Shown one piece after another: positions 17,069-23,976 of a stretch of DNA of 42,494 nucleotides. The notes beneath the pieces are model-generated. The model saw nothing but the letters and a program-made list of their open reading frames with translations. It searched no databases and was not told where the DNA came from. Both the position numbers and the translations under genes were made by a program. The DNA is from Bacteroidota bacterium (GTDB lineage Bacteria; Bacteroidota; Bacteroidia; Bacteroidales; Paludibacteraceae), in the NCBI GenBank assembly GCA_023391625.1, contig JAEWAN010000017.1, forward strand, positions 1 to 42,494, given 5' to 3'. Within the stretch, counting starts at the first letter, position 1; every line of letters begins with the position of its first letter.

Positions 17069-17554
17069 TTAATTATAGACATCATCCCTTATCACACGTG
17101 AACGTTTTCTCTTACTTTTAACATTCTCCTTCTGTTCAAAAAGCTCTTCCTGTACTTCCTCAGACTTTTGTTTTTCAAAGAAAGTCTGTTTGGTATTAAA
17201 ATCTTCATTAATAGCTTCATCTTGCGTTATCTCTTTGCTCAAAAGCCAGTGATATACATTCTGATTGCCGATTGTTACAACATAAGCTTGTTCAAATTCC
17301 CAACCTCGTTTGCCCATATAATTCATGGCATCCACCATAGAATTAAATTTAATCGCTTTTCCGTTATCATCAACCAAATACTGATTAGATGATCCAAACC
17401 AAAAGCTTGTTTCTTGCCCGAAATCAACTGTAACAGTGACTTTATTACTGAACAGTTTTCCTGTACCGAGTAATTCACAGAATACTTTATAAGGTTTTTG
17501 CGCTACTACTCCCATACTGATGAACATCAGCATCAAAAACAAACATTTCTTCAT
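17069..17554 (-). CDS. Secreted hypothetical protein with signal peptide (161 aa)
   Basis: The N-terminus MKKCLFLMLMFISMGVVAQ is a textbook signal peptide, probably cleaved after AQ. There is no lipobox, so the mature protein is likely periplasmic. The middle is beta-rich (KVTVTVDFGQETSFWFGSSN). The C-terminal third is charged and coiled-coil-like (FEKQKSEEVQEELFEQKENV), then basic (KSKRKRSR). It is a single-gene unit with a terminator downstream, sitting among accessory genes in the terminase-portal gap. This arrangement is typical of a moron, a lysogeny-expressed extra gene. Function is unknown. Superinfection exclusion or envelope modification are possibilities only. Confidence 0.72.
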   Translation of the reverse strand: MKKCLFLMLMFISMGVVAQKPYKVFCELLGTGKLFSNKVTVTVDFGQETSFWFGSSNQYLVDDNGKAIKFNSMVDAMNYMGKRGWEFEQAYVVTIGNQNVYHWLLSKEITQDEAINEDFNTKQTFFEKQKSEEVQEELFEQKENVKSKRKRSRVIRDDVYN

Positions 17555-17624
17555 ACATTTAGATATTTAATTAATAATTTCCTATTCAAACATTTATATG
17601 CTATTTTTGCAAAAAACATCCGCT

Positions 17625-17801
17625 ATGAACGAAATAGAACTTCGCAAATACTGTTTGGATAAAGCTATAGAGATACTTGGTTGGTACAAGAACTTCTTTC
17701 CTAAGAAGGAGTTACACCCTCTTATTATCTCGGAAATCCTCTACCGTTACCTCACCACCGGACAAGCTGAGTACTTCGAATTACCCCATGCACGTGGGTA
17801 A
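17625..17801 (+). CDS. Lone plus-strand small protein (58 aa)
   Basis: It starts MNEIELRKYCLDKAIEILGW and ends YLTTGQAEYFELPHARG. It is helical, with no membrane segment or recognised motif. A full -7 box (TATTTTTG, near 17601-17608) lies 15 bases before the ATG on the plus strand, which supports this start rather than the in-frame ATG at 17598. It is divergent from the secreted protein and converges with the 115-aa gene, whose last 21 bases it overlaps antisense. A convergent overlap of this kind can allow mutual interference. Confidence is moderate because it is short. Confidence 0.6.
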   Translation: MNEIELRKYCLDKAIEILGWYKNFFPKKELHPLIISEILYRYLTTGQAEYFELPHARG

Positions 17802-18128
17802 GGCTACCGTTATGTGAAAATGCAATGAACTTATTGCCTCATTTGTAGTATTTTCACTAATACCAGCTTTTGCCACGCAAATTCTCAATCCACCTTCTTT
17901 TGTAGAATTTTCCGATGTAGTAACGGACACATTGAAGTCAATCTTCTGCAACCAACGTCCATCTTGTGAATACACCATCCCATCTTGATGGTTCTCGGGT
18001 ATAGGATTAACAAGTAATCCTTTATCACTCATTTCCTCATTCAATTCTGTGACAGCATTAGAAATATCTTTTATTGTAGCTTTTATAAAATCTTTCAGTT
18101 CCATAGTATTGTCTTTTCCATAGTTCAT
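17781..18128 (-). CDS. Hypothetical protein behind a hairpin leader (115 aa)
   Basis: From ATG 18128 the protein begins MNYGKDNTMELKDFIKATIK, followed by DISNAVTELNEEMSDKGLLV and a beta-rich stretch (KIDFNVSVTTSENSTKEGGL). It ends IAVALPTCMG-like (HITVALPTCMG). The pattern resembles small trypsin-co-occurring-domain proteins, but I would not rely on that. Alternative starts are ATG 18104 (MELKDF) and TTG 18149. It is preceded by an 18-base-arm inverted repeat containing a TACCTTTG box, and by the promoter at 18250-18280. It overlaps the plus-strand gene at its 3' end. Confidence 0.62.
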   Translation of the reverse strand: MNYGKDNTMELKDFIKATIKDISNAVTELNEEMSDKGLLVNPIPENHQDGMVYSQDGRWLQKIDFNVSVTTSENSTKEGGLRICVAKAGISENTTNEAISSLHFHITVALPTCMG

Positions 18129-18135
18129 AAATGGC

Positions 18136-18214
18136 GAATCCCTTCTCAAAACGCGCCCAAAGGTATAGTGACACCTTAACCCGGTTCTACGGATTACGTT
18201 TTGAAAAGGGATTC
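18136..18214 (-). repeat. 18-bp inverted repeat forming a leader hairpin around a -7 box
   Basis: GAATCCCTTCTCAAAACG (18136-18153) and CGTTTTGAAAAGGGATTC (18197-18214) match as inverted repeats in 17 of 18 positions, with 43 bases between. The inner region holds a perfect minus-strand TACCTTTG box (18165-18158) and a 5-bp stem (AAGGT/ACCTT). A transcript from the upstream promoter would carry a strong hairpin ending 7 bases before ATG 18128. Its 5' arm also encodes a tiny frame, MNPFSKRNP. Confidence 0.65.
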
Positions 18215-18249
18215 ATGTTGGTAACAAATTCACTATGTTTAGGGCACTG

Positions 18250-18280
18250 CAAACATCGGAATAATATTTGTAACGGCAAA
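18250..18280 (-). promoter_or_regulatory. Promoter upstream of the hairpin leader (TTTG-19-GATGTTTG)
   Basis: On the minus strand TTTG (18280-18277), 19 bases, then GATGTTTG (18257-18250), then CAGTGC. It aligns base for base with much of the promoter at 17003-17033, including the preceding GGAGCAAAAAACTCC hairpin (18303-18289). The two are homologous elements. Confidence 0.6.
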
Positions 18281-18342
18281 AATGAAACGGAGTTTTTTGC
18301 TCCACTTCTGAAATCTATCAAAATCTCCTTCATGATTTGTAA

Positions 18343-18374
18343 CAAAAAAGGCTCCCACATCACATGGAAGCCTT
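18343..18374 (-). terminator. Intrinsic terminator after hicAB
   Basis: On the minus strand AAGGCTTCC pairs with GGGAGCCTT (8 of 9) around a 9-base loop, then TTTTTT. It lies about 40 bases past the hicB stop. Confidence 0.75.
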
Positions 18375-18411
18375 CGAAAATCACATTGTATAATACGCTG
18401 TCAAACAATAA

Positions 18412-18825
18412 CTACACAACGGATAAAAATTCTTTTCCAATACGGTGAATACCATCCACAATGCGTCTTCTTTGTTCAATGCGGGGAACACGCAACCCAC
18501 TGGCATAATGGGAAAGCTGTTGCTGGTTAATGCCAGAGACACGGGATATGGCAGCCAAGGAGGTAAACTGTTCGCACTTACGGAGCAGTGCGGCAACTCC
18601 CAATTCCACATCGAATTCATAGTCTCCGCTAACAAGCCACTCGGGAAGCGTTTCGCCATCCTGCAATAGTCCTTCCACATGTTCACGGACAGCCTCAGAT
18701 AGTTCAATCATCAGGCTCTCATAACTTTTGGAAGTAGCAACAACCATGCCGCATAGTACATCATCTTCGGTAACTGCACCGAAATTCTTATCGCACCAGT
18801 CAACCTTAACTTTAATCTTTTCCAT
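18412..18825 (-). CDS. hicB: HicB-type antitoxin with C-terminal HTH (137 aa)
   Basis: HicB binds and neutralises the HicA RNase and represses the operon. The N-terminal half has the partial RNase-H-like HicB fold (KVKVDWCDKNFGAVTEDDVL, then ELSEAVREHVEGLLQDGETL). The C-terminal half is an HTH (SLAAISRVSGINQQQLSHYA, followed by GLRVPRIEQRRRIVDGIHRI). The start at ATG 18825 follows a good ribosome-binding site (AAGGAG). A longer frame to 18879 would overlap the intergenic space. It lies 29 bases after hicA. The toxin-first order is usual for this family. Confidence 0.85.
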   Translation of the reverse strand: MEKIKVKVDWCDKNFGAVTEDDVLCGMVVATSKSYESLMIELSEAVREHVEGLLQDGETLPEWLVSGDYEFDVELGVAALLRKCEQFTSLAAISRVSGINQQQLSHYASGLRVPRIEQRRRIVDGIHRIGKEFLSVV

Positions 18826-18854
18826 AATTTTCTCCTTATCTTTGAAGCAGGGTG

Positions 18855-19052
18855 TTATTTCCACCCCGCTTGTTTCCAAATACTGTTTAATAAAAATTGG
18901 CTTAATACCTCACTTTCATGACCTCTTACTGTCACCCTGCCTTTTTTCGTAGGATGCTTGAATTGCCGGTGGTCACCTCCAGAGCCTTTCAACTTCACCC
19001 ATCCGTCAGCTTCGAGCAACTTGATTACTTCTCTGACTTTGTATTTCTTCAT
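18855..19052 (-). CDS. hicA: HicA-type mRNA interferase toxin (65 aa)
   Basis: HicA is a small double-stranded-RNA-binding-fold ribonuclease that cleaves mRNA when free of HicB. The sequence MKKYKVREVIKLLEADGWVK, then the catalytic GSGGDHRQFKHP histidine and GRVTVRGHESEVLSQFLLNS, match the family. ATG 19052 is chosen since the promoter -7 box lies 26 bases upstream and a longer frame would run through it. Regulation by HicB at the palindrome 19083-19100 is likely. In prophages such pairs often act as addiction modules or defence against other phages. Confidence 0.87.
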   Translation of the reverse strand: MKKYKVREVIKLLEADGWVKLKGSGGDHRQFKHPTKKGRVTVRGHESEVLSQFLLNSIWKQAGWK

Positions 19053-19078
19053 TTGTGAATTGTTATTGTTTGACTCTG

Positions 19079-19109
19079 CAAAGATATAAATATTTATATC
19101 ATTCACAAA
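19079..19109 (-). promoter_or_regulatory. hicAB promoter
   Basis: On the minus strand TTTG (19109-19106), 19 bases, then TATCTTTG (19086-19079): a complete match to the Bacteroidota consensus. The perfect palindrome at 19083-19100 overlaps the -7 box. Confidence 0.82.
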
Positions 19110-19148
19110 ACTATCGGGCAGAAAAATGATATTATTTTTTATATCATT
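19083..19148. promoter_or_regulatory. Candidate HicB operators (two dyads)
   Basis: GATATAAATATTTATATC (19083-19100) is a perfect 18-base palindrome overlapping the -7 box of hicAB. A second dyad, AATGATAT (19125-19132) and ATATCATT (19141-19148), lies upstream of the -33 box. Both share GATAT ends. HicB proteins with an HTH are known to bind palindromes in their own promoter, so autoregulation here is expected. Confidence 0.6.
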
Positions 19149-19206
19149 TTATTCCCCTCCGTGGTTGAAGGAACGGTAACACGACCAGTCATTCCGCTTT
19201 TCGGGC

Positions 19207-19244
19207 CCCATTCCGTTTGCGAGCGTGCGAGCAAACGGAATGGG
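19207..19244. repeat. Perfect 14-bp stem hairpin next to radC
   Basis: CCCATTCCGTTTGC (19207-19220) and GCAAACGGAATGGG (19231-19244) pair perfectly around GAGCGTGCGA. It lies 20 bases past the radC stop. It could serve as a terminator, though no T-run follows on the minus strand. I associate this sequence style with Bacteroides conjugative elements, which I cannot check here. Confidence 0.6.
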
Positions 19245-19263
19245 TGCGCCCTGCACCCCTCCG

Positions 19264-19854
19264 TCAAATCAGCCCCTCATCGCCAAAACTGTAATATCCA
19301 CCATTCGTTATAATCACATGGTCTATCATCCTAATATTTAATAACCCTGCCGCCTTTTTAAGCTGCTCCGTCAGTCTCTTGTCCTCATTGCTCGGTCGGA
19401 TGTTGCCACTCGGATGGTTATGCACCGCTGCGAACTGCACCGCCCCCGTATCAATCAGCACGCGCATAATCAGCCTTATATCCGCTGAAGTCTGGTCAAT
19501 GCCGCCTACCGATATGCGTACTTTCTTGATAAGCCGTCCGGCTTGGTTTATCGACACTACCCAAAATTCCTCATTCGGCAAATCTCCTATCAACGGCTCC
19601 ATCAGTTCGTATACGTCTTTGCTCATCCTTATTTGCCTGCGTTCCACCTGCTGCGACAGTTGTCTCTTGTACATCTCCACGGCTGCCACGGCTACCCTCC
19701 TGCGTCCAGGAGTCAAAGAGGAAAACAATTTTTCAAGGTCTATCACTTCGTTACCGCGTTCGATGTCCGAAACAATCTGTCTGTTGTTGCTGATTTCGTA
19801 AATCAGTTCGCTGTCGCTCATGTAGCGACAATCGTTATCAAAAAGAGTATTCAT
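19264..19854 (-). CDS. radC: RadC-family JAB-domain protein (196 aa)
   Basis: RadC-like proteins have a JAMM metalloprotease-type fold. The motif is present as AVHNHPSGNIRPSNEDKRLT (HNHPSG plus downstream D), preceded by EFWVVSINQAGRLIKKVRIS. The N-terminal part (RYMSDSELIYEISNN) is degenerate helix-hairpin-helix. The family's name comes from a misassigned repair role. Many copies lie on conjugative elements, plasmids and phages, and the biochemical function is still unclear. It is 19 bases after the phosphoribosyltransferase, so the two probably form one unit. It is GC-richer in appearance than adjacent phage genes, suggesting separate acquisition. Confidence 0.88.
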   Translation of the reverse strand: MNTLFDNDCRYMSDSELIYEISNNRQIVSDIERGNEVIDLEKLFSSLTPGRRRVAVAAVEMYKRQLSQQVERRQIRMSKDVYELMEPLIGDLPNEEFWVVSINQAGRLIKKVRISVGGIDQTSADIRLIMRVLIDTGAVQFAAVHNHPSGNIRPSNEDKRLTEQLKKAAGLLNIRMIDHVIITNGGYYSFGDEGLI

Positions 19855-19873
19855 AATTGTATGGATTAAATTG

Positions 19874-20434
19874 TTATAAAAGAATTGTCTTGCCTAAGAA
19901 ATAGCCTCCCAAAACCTCTGCCCCAAGCGTTTCAAGTGCACACGCAAACCGTGCGTAACTATGCCCCTGTGTCAGTATATCATCGAATACAAGGCATTTC
20001 TTACCCTTGAAAAAACGCTTGTCAAACTTGATGACCTCCACCGTCTGCACCGTCTTGGCCGCTTTCGTCTCATGGATGGCAAGCCGTCCCCCCTCAATGG
20101 TAATTGCTTTGTACGCATTCCTGCACCCCGTCAGCCGTGCCACCTCTTCGGCAAAAGCCTTGTATCTGATTTCGTTCTTCTCTCCGCTGCTGGCTGGTAT
20201 GCAGACCAACGTCACGTTGCAAACCTCTGCACCGAACTGCTCGCGCATCTTCTTCGCTACAAGTTCCGCCACAGACGCACTGCGCTTCCCGTCCTTAAAA
20301 TCCCATATCATCCTGCGGATAGACCACTCCCGTTTGTTAGCCTCGTACTTGGTAGGCAAGTAATCAAAGAAGTTAAACATGAATTTAGACCATTGATTTT
20401 TCCATGCTTCGGGGATGTTTCTTTTTGCTGCCAT
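19874..20434 (-). CDS. Phosphoribosyltransferase-like protein (186 aa)
   Basis: A type I phosphoribosyltransferase signature is present: KCLVFDDILTQGHSYARFAC, where the paired acidic residues and following TQGHS form the PRPP loop. An upstream NVTLVCIPASSGEKN strand resembles the ComFC/amidophosphoribosyltransferase family. The substrate is not predictable. The start is ATG 20434, preceded by an AT-rich spacer without an obvious TAnnTTTG box. Together with radC and the palindrome-rich DNA upstream it forms a block that looks imported from a conjugative element, in which such genes are common. Confidence 0.8.
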   Translation of the reverse strand: MAAKRNIPEAWKNQWSKFMFNFFDYLPTKYEANKREWSIRRMIWDFKDGKRSASVAELVAKKMREQFGAEVCNVTLVCIPASSGEKNEIRYKAFAEEVARLTGCRNAYKAITIEGGRLAIHETKAAKTVQTVEVIKFDKRFFKGKKCLVFDDILTQGHSYARFACALETLGAEVLGGYFLGKTILL

Positions 20435-20557
20435 AACTGTAAGTTTTTAATTTATTCTGGATTTCTGGAGTCGTCGGGTGGAGCCTTTTTTAATTTTCTC
20501 CGTTTCCCGGAACGACTTTTTTTTTATTCCGGCGTGTCTGTATGACGTGCGGTATGG

Positions 20558-20905
20558 TTGCCTTTTGATGCCGCAATAATTGAGGTGCCGAGGATGACAT
20601 TCCGCAAGGTTCCGACTAAAACCGAAGGCTTGAATACTACCCGTAGGGCTGGAGATTTTTTAGCGGACAATGCCCGACCTTGCTTGTCAGACCGGTGCCC
20701 TACATTTGCGGACTCAAAAGACTACCTGACCGCATACAGAGATGCAGGAAATGAAAAGGAGTTGCGGAAAAGAAACGGAGGCACGCCAAGCGGAACGCTT
20801 ACCGCTCTGCCCTTCCAGATGGAGGGGCGTTTCATAAAAACAGACAGAAAGCACCGCTTTCTACCGCTAAGACGCGAAAAATCCCGTTATGCAAGTTTGA
20901 CATAG
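20558..20905 (+). CDS. Doubtful plus-strand frame (115 aa)
   Basis: The frame begins MPFDAAIIEVPRMTFRKVPT and is rich in Arg, Thr and Lys with no recognisable fold. It ends inside the left arm of the 24-base inverted repeat, which argues that coding may be incidental. The surrounding 845 bases hold no minus-strand gene. It could be a fragment of a transfer-region protein or non-coding DNA read by chance. I keep it as a low-confidence entry so that the stretch is documented. Confidence 0.25.
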   Translation: MPFDAAIIEVPRMTFRKVPTKTEGLNTTRRAGDFLADNARPCLSDRCPTFADSKDYLTAYRDAGNEKELRKRNGGTPSGTLTALPFQMEGRFIKTDRKHRFLPLRREKSRYASLT

Positions 20906-21088
20906 GATATACCGCCACCGGCACCTAAACCAGACTTGTATAACGGGATTTTTCGCGCGCCCACCCCGTATCGGGGTGACTTCTTCTCCCAATGGGGCGT
21001 TTTTGGGTACAGAAACACCCTAATCAAAAATCCATCTCCTTGAAAACCAAAAAGAAAACCCATCCCTGCGACTTCTGTTGTAGGGATG
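20873..21088. repeat. oriT-like palindrome cluster
   Basis: Three dyads lie in 216 bases: a 24-base inverted repeat with one mismatch (20873-20896 and 20934-20957; core GCGAAAAATCCCGTTAT), a hairpin CACCCCG-TAT-CGGGGTG (20962-20978), and CATCCCT/AGGGATG (21061-21067, 21082-21088). Such clusters are typical of transfer origins or replication control regions of conjugative elements. No relaxase gene lies in the window, so the role is inferred and may be decayed. Confidence 0.5.
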
Positions 21089-21279
21089 AATCAGCTTGCT
21101 GCCCGAGCCGCGCCGTCGGTGATTTGCGGTCGCAAGCGCCCTTTCAGATTCGGAAATATGACAAAACCTTTACAATTTGTACCCGATGCTCCCAATCCCA
21201 CCCGCTTCGGCCTCCCCCATAAACGAAAGGCCCTGCCATCCTCACGGACAACAGAGCCAAAGCAAACAGAAAAGAAATG

Positions 21280-23031
21280 TCACACCGAAGCGGCGCCGGA
21301 CACATTGCGGCCCATCCTCCAGGTGCGGATAATCTCTTTGCGCAGGATGAAATACTTCAAGGCATCGGTCAGGTTGGTGGATTCTTTAGGCAATCTATGT
21401 GCAGGCAGCTTATCTCCGGTCTTCTGTTTGACTATCACACTGGAGCTGTCCGGCCGGGTAGCCACCTTGGTTTCTGTCACCTCCATTTCCGACTTGAGAT
21501 TCGGGCAGTTGTGCTGGTCAATCAACAGTGTAAACAACGTGCGCTCCAAGTTACCGCTGAGCAAGTCCATGAAGAACCGGTATTCCAGATTGCTACCGAT
21601 GTTGCCCTGCCCCAAGCTCATCAGCTGTACCTGCCATCCAGTACGCCTGCCCTCCGCATCCGTCTCGATGTTCTTCTTTATCTGTGTGGCCATATCCGCA
21701 CCCACCCCCTTGTAGTTGTTCATGGAGCGGTCATAATAAAGCTTCAGTATCTTGCGCTTGTGCGGCTTGAAATAATAGAGGAACTTATCGGCCAGCTCAC
21801 GCACGGAGTTAGGCGGCAATGTATAGAGTTCTTTGAGTACACGCATCACACGCCCACTACGTTGCCCGAACACCATGGAAAGCATATTGCCGGAATCCAT
21901 GCCTGCCTCCAACGGTTTATTCTTATCCAGGTACCGGAGCACCGTACAGTCCTGCTCCCACCCGAACGGGTGCTGCTCTATCACTTCATTCAGGAATCCG
22001 TCCGCATAGAAGTGCTTCATCGAGAGGTTGCAATAGAACATCTGGCTTGCCTCCAGCTTGGGGGTAATGGAAAGGATGTTGCAAAGAATACCTTCCAGCC
22101 CTTCAGCGAATTCATCGCTGAACCAGTCTTCACCCAATATATCCACGTTGACATAGGAGGAAGAAATGAAAAAGAAGGATACGCCCCGGCGTGTCTTAAT
22201 CCAGCGCTCCTCCCAGCGCTTCATATTCTTGCCAGCGAGTTCCATGGAACGTTCTGCTGTATCAAGCTTGGCCTGCAATGAACGATCTTTCCGGAAAGCA
22301 TCTTTCAGTTCCTTGTACCGCTGCATAGCCGCCACATACTCTTTTTTCGTCTCGTTATAGACAAAGCCGGCCTGCAACATGAGAAGGATTTTCCGCTTGT
22401 CATTCTGCTTGGCCAGCTTGAGAATCCAGTCGTATTCACCCAGATGGTTCGGATTCGGCATGTCAGTAGTCAGTGTACGGCTGCGGTACCATACGCTATC
22501 ACCATACTTGACCCGGAACCCACGCACGGCCTTCAGCAAGTTCGTGAACTTCTCTTCCGGGAAATACTTCACTTCATCACCGAACACCCCCACATAGGAA
22601 CGACCGGCACCGATGGCCGGACGGTCCAAAGAGATGAAGGTGAAGTTGAAACCGGTGTAGAACACCATGGTATTGCGCCAGTCGGAACATACGTTGTACA
22701 TGCGGTCGCGCCACTCTTTCGGCGGTTCTTGGTTCATAACATAATGGATGCCCTGCTCCCACCCCAGCTTCGACAATCCGTCCACCAGCGAGGGAACCAC
22801 ATTCTTATGCAAATCAGAATACGTATCGGCTACCCATGCGAACGGTGCACCTGGGCAGTCCTGCGCCACCTCCTGCACCCGTTCAGCCAACACCTGCACC
22901 GTTTTGGCTGATGCACGCCCGGCAATCCAATAGAGCGACCAGGGCTGCATCACTGCAATGAGCTGCGCCATCCAGTTGGAATAGCGCACCTCCACATCAT
23001 CCGATATCTTTAGTTTTTTCTTCCTGGTCAT
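21280..23031 (-). CDS. Terminase large subunit (583 aa)
   Basis: The packaging motor has an N-terminal ATPase and a C-terminal nuclease. The Walker A-type loop is GRASAKT at residues 38-44, a variant of GxxxxGKT with S at the usual G. The Walker B strand is VGVFGDE (147-153) with D152-E153. An RNase-H-like nuclease follows, with D379 (GMDSGN), D434 (LYYDRS) and a late acid in NLTDALKYF. Length is normal. It overlaps the 207-aa gene upstream by 35 bases. Packaging genes end here. The portal lies 6 kb away, across the accessory block, whereas most phages have it directly next. Confidence 0.9.
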   Translation of the reverse strand: MTRKKKLKISDDVEVRYSNWMAQLIAVMQPWSLYWIAGRASAKTVQVLAERVQEVAQDCPGAPFAWVADTYSDLHKNVVPSLVDGLSKLGWEQGIHYVMNQEPPKEWRDRMYNVCSDWRNTMVFYTGFNFTFISLDRPAIGAGRSYVGVFGDEVKYFPEEKFTNLLKAVRGFRVKYGDSVWYRSRTLTTDMPNPNHLGEYDWILKLAKQNDKRKILLMLQAGFVYNETKKEYVAAMQRYKELKDAFRKDRSLQAKLDTAERSMELAGKNMKRWEERWIKTRRGVSFFFISSSYVNVDILGEDWFSDEFAEGLEGILCNILSITPKLEASQMFYCNLSMKHFYADGFLNEVIEQHPFGWEQDCTVLRYLDKNKPLEAGMDSGNMLSMVFGQRSGRVMRVLKELYTLPPNSVRELADKFLYYFKPHKRKILKLYYDRSMNNYKGVGADMATQIKKNIETDAEGRRTGWQVQLMSLGQGNIGSNLEYRFFMDLLSGNLERTLFTLLIDQHNCPNLKSEMEVTETKVATRPDSSSVIVKQKTGDKLPAHRLPKESTNLTDALKYFILRKEIIRTWRMGRNVSGAASV

Positions 23032-23620
23032 CGAGCATCTCTTCTATATCAACATCAATTATATTGGCATCTCTCTTAAGACGAGTCTTCTCCCGTGCAG
23101 GAATATCCTGCATACCGTCAATCTGCGCCGCGAGCAGGTTACGGTTGGCAGAAGGTAATCCCACCGCATTCGGGTCGAGGTCATAGACCTTGATCGGTTT
23201 CTCATCCATCTCCTTCGGCTTTATCGGGTCGGGCTTATCCAACTGCTTGATTCTTGCCGCTTGTACCGTGAGATTGCCGTACACCTCCATATCTTTGGCG
23301 CTGGTGGCGTTCTGAAGTACCACCTGGGCCGCCTTCATCAGATTGTCATACATCATGTTACGGTGCGCATCATTCTCGATGGTATCACAAAGGTAGAACA
23401 GATTGATAGCCTCACTATACATCTGCCGGGCACGCATCCGTTCCACATTAAACGGTTCGTGCATCAGGAAAGCCACGGCATTATCCTTGCCATATTTACG
23501 GTTAATGCCTACCAGTGCATAGAGTACGTTGTAGTAATCCAGTTCCTCGTCCGTCAACTCCATGGTGCAGCCGGAGGCAAGGTAATCCTGCAAGGTCTCA
23601 AAGTAAGATTTATCGAACAT
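22997..23620 (-). CDS. Packaging-cluster protein of unknown role (207 aa)
   Basis: The protein starts MFDKSYFETLQDYLASGCTM. It is helical in its first two thirds (ARQMYSEAINLFYLCDTIEN) and strongly charged at the end (DVDIEEMLDDQEEKTKD). It sits between the small and large terminase genes, overlapping both. Candidates are a terminase accessory or linking protein. There is no visible HTH. Placement suggests a link between DNA recognition and the motor, but this is inferred. Confidence 0.65.
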   Translation of the reverse strand: MFDKSYFETLQDYLASGCTMELTDEELDYYNVLYALVGINRKYGKDNAVAFLMHEPFNVERMRARQMYSEAINLFYLCDTIENDAHRNMMYDNLMKAAQVVLQNATSAKDMEVYGNLTVQAARIKQLDKPDPIKPKEMDEKPIKVYDLDPNAVGLPSANRNLLAAQIDGMQDIPAREKTRLKRDANIIDVDIEEMLDDQEEKTKDIG

Positions 23621-23976
23621 CAGCCTATATCGTCATAAAATATTTTGTTAATGGAATTGCGGTACCCGGTCGCCTGACGGAACTTGTCGAACCGCTGTGC
23701 CTGGGTCACATTGTCACCGGTCTCCGCACTGGCGGCCATGGCCAGCCCCTCTTTGGCCCGTTGAAGCAGTTGCCCACGCTCATAATGGTATTTCAGCGGT
23801 GAACCTACCAAATTGAAGTACCAGAGAAAATCATTCTCCGGTACATGGTAATACATGGCAATCTGCCGCGGCTCATAGCCTATACCTGCCAACCGCTCGA
23901 ATTCGTCCAGGTCGATACGGTCATACCATGCCGGGCTGTCACGCCACTTAACCAATTCGTCCGCTACGAAACTCAT
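23620..23976 (-). CDS. Probable terminase small subunit (118 aa)
   Basis: From ATG 23976 it reads MSFVADELVKWRDSPAWYDR, then an HTH-like segment (EFERLAGIGYEPRQIAMYYH, followed by VPENDFLWYF) typical of the DNA-binding domain that recognises the packaging site. A helical tail follows (QRAKEGLAMAASAETGDNVT). Length fits. A longer frame to 24105 would sit inside the PLD-like gene, and 23976 leaves a 29-base overlap. A one-base overlap (TGATG) couples it to the 207-aa gene. The assignment rests on HTH shape and neighbours. Confidence 0.6.
   Translation of the reverse strand: MSFVADELVKWRDSPAWYDRIDLDEFERLAGIGYEPRQIAMYYHVPENDFLWYFNLVGSPLKYHYERGQLLQRAKEGLAMAASAETGDNVTQAQRFDKFRQATGYRNSINKIFYDDIG

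Larger units (their letters stand above)
20435..21279. other. 845-base stretch lacking a confident gene
   Basis: Apart from the palindrome cluster and the doubtful frame at 20558-20905, I see nothing certain here. The stretch separates the 3' end of the terminase large subunit from the phosphoribosyltransferase. It reads as foreign to the surrounding phage sequence: GC-rich, hairpin-rich, with no TAnnTTTG promoter. Confidence 0.6.

Noticed and set aside
18136..18214. Invertible promoter like those of Bacteroides capsule loci
   Set aside because: The interior is only 43 bases and no recombinase gene lies nearby. A hairpin leader explains it better, although not proven.
21280..22281. Plus-strand frame opposite the large terminase
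   Set aside because: The terminase has intact motor and nuclease motifs. The opposite frame has none.
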